Source: Juglans regia (taxonomy: Eukaryota > Streptophyta > Magnoliopsida > Fagales > Juglandaceae). From it: 64,000 nt of DNA. Location: positions 16,101,234-16,165,233 of the forward strand of contig NC_049903.1 of NCBI RefSeq assembly GCF_001411555.2, read 5' to 3'. Below the pieces are notes generated by a model. That model saw only the letters and a program-made list of their open reading frames with translations, made no database searches and was not told where the DNA came from. Made by a program: the position numbers and the translations under genes. Shown one piece after another: positions 56,726 through 64,000 of this stretch. The number at the start of each line of letters is the position of its first letter. Within the stretch, counting starts at the first letter, position 1.

Positions 56726-57910
56726 ATGGCTCTTCCACTGCATACACGAAAACGAGGGAGGGAAGGAGCCACGTCGGACACTGCCCGTATCGGAGCTCGT
56801 ACTGTTATGGTAGAGAGAGAGGTCTTAATTAATGAGTTCGACGAACTCTGTTGGCAGCAGACGAACCTAAGAGATGTTTTCCTCAGTAGAGGCTGGGGAA
56901 ATATCTGCACATTGAGGGGGAAGGTATACCCCTCAATGGTTCAAGAATTCTATATGGGGATGTGTGACATGCCTCCGGATGCATCCTCTCACACCGTGAC
57001 TGTACGCGGTGTTTCCATTGAGGTATCGGCAGATGTCATCGGCGAGCACCTCGGGATTCATCGAGGAGTTGAGACATTTACACACTCAACACCCCGTGAG
57101 GATGTAGGCACTTCTACATCATCTACTGGCCGGGGATGTGAGCCAGCATCAGCCAGAGATGCAGGCCAGTCAGAGGCTGAGGATACTGGCGTCGAGGCTC
57201 GGGATGATGACCGAGACGAGGATTTCTACATCCTCACCGGGAGGGATCGCATGCAGATCGAGCGGAAGAACGCCTTCAACCAGAACCATCTGCTGCATTT
57301 CTTCCGCATGTTGCACCTTATTGTTGCAACAAATGTCGATCCTGTGGCTCATAAAACCACATTTAGTCGGCTTCAGGCACAATTTTTGATACGAGTGGCA
57401 CGTGGAGATCCTATAGATTTGCCACTGCACATTTTTGAGAGGATCCGTTACGAGGCGAGCATCGTCTCCACGGATAATCTCCCATATGGTGTCCTCATCA
57501 GCCGACTATTACTTGCACGGGGAGTGCCGACCCAGCCAGAGGAGCGGGTCAAAGATCAGATGAGCCCCCTCGACATGACCACGCATCGACGTAGCATTGG
57601 ACAGGCGAGGGGACGTCAGCCACCCCCTGTAGAGGATCTAGTTCCTCCGACGCAGCCTGAGCCAGGTCATGTCGGGAGTAGTAGTCAGCATACGCCGAGT
57701 ACATCTGCAGGAGATGTGCGGCCTGCTTGGGTTGATGCGGTCATCTCACAGCTGACTGCGCATATTGATCATAAGATCGATCGATCGCTCGAGGCTATAT
57801 CGGCGTCTGTTGCCGAACTCACCCATCGTGTAACTATCCTCAACGACAAGGTTGATACCTTGACTGAGGAAGTACGGAGTTCGACTTTTGCGGATAACGT
57901 TATCATCTGA
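56726..57910 (+). CDS. Transposase_32-type protein (putative plant transposon protein), CACTA copy 2
   Basis: An intact 394-codon frame with its own TATA box, leader exon and intron. The start MALPLHTRKRGREG is basic and may be a nuclear localisation signal. Residues about 45-125 (RGWGNICTLRGKVYP, VQEFYMGM, TVRGVSIEVSADVIGEHLGI) and about 230-335 (LLHFFRMLHLIVATNVDP, FLIRVARGDPIDLPLHI, LISRLLLARGV) fit the plant transposon protein domain (Transposase_32 family). The linker between them is Asp/Glu/Ser-rich. The C-terminus is a coiled coil (VDAVISQLTAHIDHKIDRS). It differs from copy 1 by Thr/Ala, Asp/Glu and Arg/Gln changes only. Its activity is unknown; keeping it open in two copies suggests it was recently functional. 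Confidence 0.8.
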   Translation: MALPLHTRKRGREGATSDTARIGARTVMVEREVLINEFDELCWQQTNLRDVFLSRGWGNICTLRGKVYPSMVQEFYMGMCDMPPDASSHTVTVRGVSIEVSADVIGEHLGIHRGVETFTHSTPREDVGTSTSSTGRGCEPASARDAGQSEAEDTGVEARDDDRDEDFYILTGRDRMQIERKNAFNQNHLLHFFRMLHLIVATNVDPVAHKTTFSRLQAQFLIRVARGDPIDLPLHIFERIRYEASIVSTDNLPYGVLISRLLLARGVPTQPEERVKDQMSPLDMTTHRRSIGQARGRQPPPVEDLVPPTQPEPGHVGSSSQHTPSTSAGDVRPAWVDAVISQLTAHIDHKIDRSLEAISASVAELTHRVTILNDKVDTLTEEVRSSTFADNVII

Positions 57911-58209
57911 CTGTTGTTTACTACATTCTATCAAATTTTGTATTTTATTTTTAATATTTGTAACGAAAAATATTATTGAATATTTTTATCGTTTTTTAAT
58001 TTCAATTTTTAATCTTCTTTGATGTTATAATTTTCCAACTTTAATACTAAATCACTGCATTTCAAATATATATAAATCAATAATATATATTTATATATTA
58101 CAAAGTGTGTATATATAAATATATACAATTCAATTTTTTAGACTTGTTCACAAATTATGCACAATAAAAATACATAATTTTTAAATTAAAGTCATTTAAT
58201 TTAAATTTA

Positions 58210-58395
58210 CAATGAACGTTCGAATGTTATTACTTAACGTTCGAACATTGGTGCAAACATTTTACGTTCGAACGTAAAATTAATAACATTCGAACGGTTG
58301 CGCCAAAACATTTTACGTTCCAACGTAAACAGACATAACGTTCGAACGTATATGTGACGTTCGAACGCATATTTCTCATACGTTCGAATGTAAAA
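58210..58395. repeat. Inner subterminal TTCGAACGT palindromes (right, copy 2)
   Basis: About ten motifs (for example 58213, 58238, 58265, 58337, 58357). Mirror of 28335-28520 in copy 1. Outer GTGACGGT motifs follow up to 58515. Confidence 0.75.
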
Positions 58396-58515
58396 AAATC
58401 TCATTTTATCTTTAGTGACGGTTTCCAAAAACTGTCACAGAAAATGCCTTTTAGTGACGGTCTAGGGACTGTCACAATTTCCCAACCGTCACTAAAAAGC
58501 AATTGTGTTGTAGTG

Positions 58516-58759
58516 AGTATTTATTGTGTTACGAGGAGGATCCGCTGCTTGTTTAAGACTTGGAAATTTAATGTACGTGAATGTTACGGCGGTATTATCT
58601 TTTGCATGTTGTATTTTCTAAGGTTAATTTGCAGACCATTCCAACATCCAGATTGGAGAGATGAATCGCCACAAGAAATTAAATAGGCCGGAATAGAGAA
58701 AATTCGAAGCTAGCATACGTCTGCAAGTAGTAAAGTCCAAATTGCATGGCAACTTTCAC
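58516..58759 (-). promoter_or_regulatory. Displaced promoter flank of the BBE pseudogene
   Basis: After the AGT duplication the sequence continues ATTTATTGTGTTACGAGGAG, which aligns with the BBE gene 1 upstream region (5762-5781). The TATA box there reads AATAAATA instead of TATAAATA. GTAAAGTCCAAATTGCATGG is shared with the BBE gene 2 upstream region (61539). The CACTA element now separates this promoter from the start codon by 6.5 kb. Confidence 0.75.
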
Positions 58760-59703
58760 AAAATTTCTTCACCAAATTTCTTTTGTGTAAATTTAGGACT
58801 CTTTCTAATTCATACATACATACATACATATATATGCATACATATATACATGGTATGGATAGACACACACATATAATGTATATGCATGTGGATATAATTA
58901 TATCAATAATAGTCATTACAAGAAAACAATTTATTTATAGTCAGTTATTTCTTGCGAAAATGATTATTTCTTACTAAAATGAGTTTCTTTTCATTGTATA
59001 TAATCATTCTCGTCACAAATAATCTGTTATAAATGCTCGTTTTTATTCTATTAAGGACTTTATTAATTTTAAAGTAGTTGATCTCGTACGGCCTTTCCTT
59101 TAAGAAGAAGCTGCTTAATTAATATATTTTAAATGACAATGCTTTAATTAAAATTCTAGATAGTAAAATACCCTCAAGTATATATAGATATATAGAGCCA
59201 CCTAATTGTCATTTATCTTAGTCGCAATTAATTTATCCATAGAAATATATTGGACAATGATTTATTTTCCACCTTCTGCAGCCCATATGTAAATTTTTTG
59301 TTGAAAAGGAAAGAATTTTTTAGCGGCACGCTTCCTGTGACTAGAAATTGTCAGACTTTTTCTGTAGTTTTGAATATTATATATAATAGAGCTAAGACCT
59401 CGTTAATAATGATATAAAATGAGATGAAATAAGATGATTTTAGATGAATTGAATAAAATATAATATTATTTTTTAATATTATTATTATTTTAAAATTTAT
59501 ATATATATATATATATATATATATCATTGGCAGGTTATAATATGCCTCAATTTGTGGAAACCCTTCTATTTTACAATGCACATAAAATATCGATATATAT
59601 GGCCTTTATGATATGTGCTTATTAAATGGAATAGTTGGTAAAACGAGAAAGAGAGGATCGATTTATTGTTGAGTACAATATCTTCTGTAATTAAAATCAC
59701 CTC
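58760..59703. other. 3' flank of BBE gene 2, paralogous to 2828-4103
   Basis: No gene. Same order of words as downstream of BBE gene 1, with a truncated GATGAGATG MITE (about 59393-59500) ending in a (TA)n run at 59500-59524. Confidence 0.7.
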
Positions 59704-61317
59704 TCACCAGGATGAAAGAGCCGGGATGCTTTGTTCATTCCTGAAGAAATTAGTGGGATCGACCATGGTCTTCACATGAACCAACTTGTTAAAGTTGCTC
59801 TTGAAATATTTAATACCCCATATACTGGCCCGTCTATAGCTTGTGTTGCCTTCCTTACTATTTGTTCCTATGTCAAGGTCCCTATAATTGATGTATGCAG
59901 CTCTTGGAGATTTTGAAACATAGGCAGCCATGTAACTGTAAAGCCTTCTGATCCAACTTATATGCCTCTCGGATGCCGCACTTCCTTCTTCTTCCCAATA
60001 CACCACGTGTAGGATTTTGTAGATGTTACCAACTCTATGTGGGAAAGGAATTGCAGATTCCGAGATTTCACTCATTCTGCCCCCATACGGAATCAACATC
60101 AAACTTGCTTCCTCGGCCTCTTTTTGATAAAACCTCTCCCAAATCCCTTCCAAGCCAACTTCTGGAATAGGTTCCATCACGTAGTCAGATTTTGCTTTGA
60201 AAAAAGTTGGTCTTGTTAGAGGAGTCCTGCTTAGCAGTACATCCAAGGATTCCCCACTTGGAAACCCGGCGATGTACAGGGTAGATTCAATCCAGCTCAT
60301 TTCAGTGCAATCTTCTCTTACCAAACCCAGTTGAGGGAAGCTTTCTTGCATCAATGAAAGGAGATTATCTATCCCTCCGAGATACAAGGACATAAATGAA
60401 GCTTGTATTGTTCTCCTCCCTTCTTGGCTAGAATTGGCACCAGTTAACACAACGCGAATGAATAGGTCTTCATCAAGCTTGTCTGCAACATATTGCCACC
60501 GATGAACAAGCTTGGTTGCATTTTGTTCCAAGTTCTTATTAACTGTGAATACAGTCACATTTGATGGAACATGAACCAACTTGATTTTCCACGCAACAAT
60601 GACTCCAAAGCTGGCCCCTCCACCTCCTCGAATGGCCCAAAATAGATCTTCTCCCATGGATTCTCTGTCAAGGATTCTGCCCTTAACATCAATCATTTGG
60701 GCGTCAACAATATTGTCTGCAGCAAGGCCATATTTGCGCAGCAAGGTGCCGTACCCTCCCCCACTGAAGTGTCCACCAACACCCACAGTCGGGCACATTC
60801 CCGCCGGAAAGCCAAAGTTTCTACTTTTCTCGGCAATCCTATAGTATACTTCACCGATAGTGGCACCGGCTTCAACCCATGCAGTGCCATTTTCTACATC
60901 AACATTGATTGAACGAAGATTTATCAGATCGATTATGACAAATGGAACATAAGAAACATGAGAAAGGCCCTCAAAATCATGACCACCGCTTCTAACTCTT
61001 ATTTGCATGCCATGTTTTTGGGAACACTTAATGGTTGCTTGAATTTGGGAGGCATGCAATGGCGTAATAATTACTAGAGGTTTCGGGGTGGCAGGTGTTG
61101 AGAATCTAGGATTTTGTATGGAGAATTCCAATACAGATGAATATGAGGAATTGGCGGGGGTGTAAATGACTTGAGAAATTGAGGAGGTGGAGTTTCCAGC
61201 ATGAAGGGTCAGGCATTGAAGGAAGTCTTCATGAGTGTGAGCCGAAGTTGCCCATAAAAATGTGAAAAGAAGTGTAATAACAAATGGAATAAGCACTGAA
61301 GAGCTAACGGGCTTCAT
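59704..61317 (-). CDS. BBE-like FAD-linked oxidase 2 (berberine bridge enzyme-like family)
   Basis: An uninterrupted single-exon gene, 537 codons, highly similar to BBE gene 1. Residues 1-26 form a signal peptide. The covalent flavin residues are His113 (RSGGHDFEG) and Cys175 (PAGMCPTVGVGG). The motif GGHFSGGGYGTLLRKYGLAA is complete, unlike in gene 1. The C-terminal BBE domain has AAYINYRDLDIG (Tyr475) and DPTNFFRNEQSIP. Two changes at places that, from memory of Arabidopsis BBE-like 15, line the active site are Phe115 for Tyr and Leu436 for Gln (KILHVVYW); gene 1 and the pseudogene keep Tyr115, and gene 1 keeps Gln436. This may shift the substrate or lower activity. A TATAAATA box lies 44 bp before the ATG. 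The protein is predicted to be secreted, probably to the cell wall or vacuole. Confidence 0.94.
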   Translation of the reverse strand: MKPVSSSVLIPFVITLLFTFLWATSAHTHEDFLQCLTLHAGNSTSSISQVIYTPANSSYSSVLEFSIQNPRFSTPATPKPLVIITPLHASQIQATIKCSQKHGMQIRVRSGGHDFEGLSHVSYVPFVIIDLINLRSINVDVENGTAWVEAGATIGEVYYRIAEKSRNFGFPAGMCPTVGVGGHFSGGGYGTLLRKYGLAADNIVDAQMIDVKGRILDRESMGEDLFWAIRGGGGASFGVIVAWKIKLVHVPSNVTVFTVNKNLEQNATKLVHRWQYVADKLDEDLFIRVVLTGANSSQEGRRTIQASFMSLYLGGIDNLLSLMQESFPQLGLVREDCTEMSWIESTLYIAGFPSGESLDVLLSRTPLTRPTFFKAKSDYVMEPIPEVGLEGIWERFYQKEAEEASLMLIPYGGRMSEISESAIPFPHRVGNIYKILHVVYWEEEGSAASERHISWIRRLYSYMAAYVSKSPRAAYINYRDLDIGTNSKEGNTSYRRASIWGIKYFKSNFNKLVHVKTMVDPTNFFRNEQSIPALSSW

Positions 61318-61360
61318 TTTTGTTTGTGTTTCTGTGCTGAAATCAGGATGCGAGCGTCCT

Positions 61361-61368
61361 TATTTATA
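61361..61368 (-). promoter_or_regulatory. TATA box of BBE gene 2
   Basis: TATAAATA on the minus strand, at the same distance from the ATG as in BBE gene 1. Upstream homology between the genes extends to about 61590. Confidence 0.7.
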
Positions 61369-61694
61369 GTGTTGAATACTTGGAAATTAATGTGAAAACT
61401 GTGCGTACAATGGTGCTTATAACAGCTGTTGCATATAACGTACAGATTTTTTAACTTTGCAGGAAACCATTCCATCATGCATCCAGCTGATTGGCCAGGG
61501 AAAGATCACGAATTCCCACAACAAATTTCGTACACGTTGTAAAGTCCAAATTGCATGGCGATTTGACAACATAGAACTTTGACAAACGTGTCTCAAAACT
61601 TGCCAACAAAACAAGACCGACGGCAAAACCAGTCCAGGTTCACCAGTTCATGAGGCCATAGCTCCACAAAGCGAGGCCATCACGTTTCATCACA

Positions 61695-61865
61695 TTTAAC
61701 TATTATATTTTTTTAAAATTTTTATATAAAATATAATAAATAATTCAATTTTATTAAATATTAAAATAATAATATTAAAAAATAATATTCTAATAATATT
61801 TTATTAAACTTTCAATTTTTATATAAAATCATCTCATCTCATTTCACTATACAAATCCTACCTAA
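61695..61865. mobile_element. MITE-like copy, GATGAGATG family (reverse)
   Basis: AAAATATAATAAATAATTCA, then AATAATATTAAAAAATAATA, then ATCATCTCATCTCATTTCAC and ACAAATCCTACC, the family order in reverse. Block 1 has no copy at this place, so the insertion is younger than the duplication. Confidence 0.5.
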
Positions 61866-62533
61866 AAAAGACATTACCATCTTAATTTCTTTCCTTTTAT
61901 TATTATTATTATTGTTTTTAAAGGATTACCATCTTAATTTCAAACTAACCCGGTACCTGTAGTAAAATTAAGTTTAAAATTGTAATTAATTATAAATCAT
62001 TTTTTTGCTGAATTATCTATTATTATTAATTACGCTGGTCATTCAAAGAGATCAACAATCTGTGTCTTTGCTAATTAGGATTTTGACATCATGTACGTTT
62101 GAAGCGTATTTCTGCGTGCATGGATCTTTCACTTTCATCAATCTTATTAAAAGTTAGTAAAATGATAAGTACACAACCGGCCTTTTTTATAATCATATTT
62201 TAAATAAATGAAATTTTTATAAAATATTATACTCTTGCAAAAATACCTTTATTTTAAATTGTGATTATGAAAAGAGTAATACTACTTATCATTCATGTTC
62301 TCATCATCCCATAATGTACTAGCATTAGATGATTAGATTATTTATTATATTTAATTTATAAATCTATTATTTAATGTAATATCATGGGATGATCATGAGA
62401 AAATGAATGATGAGTAGAATTTTTCTTATGAAAATGATTGTGCTTATTGTTACTGAAATCATGATGAGTTTTATATGGCTTTTAGAATGCTTAAAAAAAT
62501 AAATAGGAGAAAGTCATCTCAAAGCATTTTTAC
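61866..62533. other. Flank of block 2 with the near-empty site for CACTA copy 3
   Basis: Shares CATTACCATCTT, CTAACCCGGTAC and GTACGTTTGAAGCGTA with 9400-9565, and AAAATGATAAG with 23520. Two hairpin MITE-like elements follow (about 62170-62285 and 62275-62440, the latter with TCATCATCCCAT pairing with ATGGGATGATCATGA). No gene is present. Confidence 0.65.
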
Positions 62534-64000
62534 TGTAATACCCAGCCCCTGAAACCCAAGCCCAGACAGTGTAGAAGCCCAATCTTTCATGAGGGAACGA
62601 TGCCGTTTTAGCAAGATCTTCCTCCTCACATTTCAATTGATTTCCCCGATTTCTTCCCTTCCCTTTCAGTTTTCTTTACCCCCAAAATTTGCTCCACCCG
62701 GATTTCCAAAACCTCCACGTCTCTATGGTTTCTCTTCTACTCCTTATCCTCATATCACAACTCCCCTCTTTAGAACAGGCTCTTTCCCTCTGATAGCCAC
62801 CGTGAAACATCAACATTCTTCTCACTGCTGCCATCTTGCACTAACGCTGCGTAGACACCCGAAAAACACCATGCATCACCGAGTATAAGCTGCCATCTTC
62901 TCTTCTCTTCACGTCGTCGTCACCTGCCCCATGCTTTATACCCCAGTCGAAACTTCTCCCTTCGCCGTTGACCACCATGGAAACAGCCTAGGCTCACGGC
63001 TCAACGCACGTACAAGGACCTCTATTTTGGTCAAGCCGAAACAGAGCACCCACTCTCTCAAACTTTTTCCCCCTCTATGTTCGGTTTCCCTCTCCTCATC
63101 TCTCTACCATCGCTACCCTTACACGCCAGATGATTGCAGGTCGCCATCGTTGCTCAACCACCACGCTGCCGCCCATCACCGAACTATCGCAACAACCCAT
63201 CACCAAGAGCCTGGTTCTGTTAAACACAGCTTCCATGCTAGTCACACGGTCACTTGTCGTCCGTGTAGCCCAGCCGTGAACCCGCAAGTGGAGCCACCGC
63301 AGATCACGGGCAAGACTCCATGGTCGAACTGCAGCCCCCACGTTGCATGGTCCGTAACTCCCTCTCCCTCTTTCTCTTGGATTCTATCTCTTTCTCTCTC
63401 GCTGTCAGTGCACTTCAGCCAAGCCATACACCGTAGATCTAGTCCAGCCGCCGCTTCCGTCGTCCTTGGCCACCCCTCTCGGTGAGTATGGACTGATCCT
63501 TACACACGGTTTGATTCTGGAAGTTTCTCATAGCTCTTTCTTTGTTGTGACCATGCATGCTTTACCCAAAGAGCCCTTGTATATATTTTTTTATTTCCCT
63601 AAACACCCTTGTCATCAGATGGTCCAAAAGGCATATTTTTATATTAAACTTGATTTCATAGAAAATATTTAAAGACTTCAATTATATTATTGGGTATTAA
63701 TTTTATGGTTTAATTTTGGTAGAAAATTGTTAGAGTTTAAAATTATTTACACTTTAAGCCTTTTATATGAAATAAATCTTGGATAGTTTTAAATTAGATA
63801 TGATTAGTCATTTACGATGATTTTTAATATAAGCATTATTAAGAATATTTTATGAATTAATATTGCTTAAGCAATTTATGACTTCCTACTAGATTATATG
63901 TTGGCAGTATTAAGTTAGTGTTTTAATAATAGTTTATCAAGATATGAGTTTTAATTATGATTATGTTAATTTTTGAAATGAGTTTAAGTTTTTTTTTTTT
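62534..64000 (+). mobile_element. LTR of family B, copy 3 (cut by the window end)
   Basis: Begins TGTAATACCCAGCCCC directly after TTTTTAC; block 1 shows the uninterrupted site at about 27007. It has the CT- and GC-rich leader of the family and a CTCTCGGTGAGTATGG splice-donor-like site at 63482. The 184-codon frame at 62931-63485 lies in this leader and is not supported as a gene. Whether it is a solo LTR or a full element cannot be seen. Confidence 0.7.

Larger units (their letters stand above)
52035..58515. mobile_element. CACTA (En/Spm) transposon copy 2
   Basis: A 6481-bp element with ends CACTACAACAGAATGTG and, on the other strand, CACTACAACACAATTG. A perfect three-base target duplication AGT lies on both sides (52032-52034, 58516-58518). 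From left to right it holds outer GTGACGGT repeats, inner TTCGAACGT repeats, a leftward Transposase_24-type gene, leftward DUF4216/DUF4218 exons, a rightward leader exon and intron full of palindromes, a rightward Transposase_32-type gene, then inner and outer repeats again. The catalytic part of TNP2 is absent, so movement would need a partner element. It lies inside the promoter of the BBE pseudogene. Confidence 0.93.

Noticed and set aside
62931..63485. 184-codon plus-strand frame
   Set aside because: It is in the pyrimidine-rich leader of the family B LTR; the composition explains the open frame and no domain is seen.

Overview
The window is plant nuclear DNA. The evidence is GT-AG introns, single-exon berberine-bridge-enzyme-like (BBE-like) genes with TATA boxes, CACTA transposons, copia, gypsy, LINE and solo-LTR sequence, and an inserted piece of plastid ndhF. 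A short element with GATGAGATG-type ends recurs here. From memory it is typical of walnut/hickory-type genomes, so Fagales and probably Juglandaceae is my best inference; no sequence search was possible.

Only two host genes look intact. They are the BBE-like genes at 4104-5717 and 59704-61317 (537 codons each, minus strand, secreted FAD-linked oxidase family). A third BBE-like gene (47615-51990, minus) is dead: a copia element with a perfect GAATT target duplication splits it, it carries stops and frameshifts, and a CACTA element sits between its TATA region and its start codon. A 24-bp scrap of a fourth copy (2804-2827) follows a copia 3' LTR at the same gene position. This suggests that a two-gene unit (copia-broken copy plus intact copy) was duplicated, giving block 1 (about 546-27010) and block 2 (about 47600-62533).

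Layout: 1-545 MITE and LINE tail; 546-2803 copia remnant; 2804-9584 BBE gene 1 with flanks and MITEs; 9585-23516 an old CACTA element holding two solo LTRs, one of which holds a third; 23770-26654 solo LTR; 28216-32735 CACTA copy 1; 32850-34520 solo LTR; 35440-35747 SAUR pseudogene; 37229-38860 gypsy remnant; 41930-42350 plastid ndhF piece; 43112-43596 patellin pseudogene; 43880-45177 LINE; 45613-47491 solo LTR; 47615-51990 BBE pseudogene with copia; 52035-58515 CACTA copy 2; 59704-61317 BBE gene 2; 62534-64000 the start of another LTR.

The most interesting system is the CACTA family. It carries two divergent genes: a Transposase_24-type gene (six exons, intact in copy 1) and a 394-codon Transposase_32-type gene (intact in both copies). 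Between them, and near both ends, lie dense arrays of the palindrome ACGTTCGAACGT. In copy 2 the central array fills the 5'-UTR intron of the Transposase_32-type gene. Copies 1 and 2 are nearly identical and inverted relative to each other, and copy 1 is a single-deletion derivative of a copy-2-like element.
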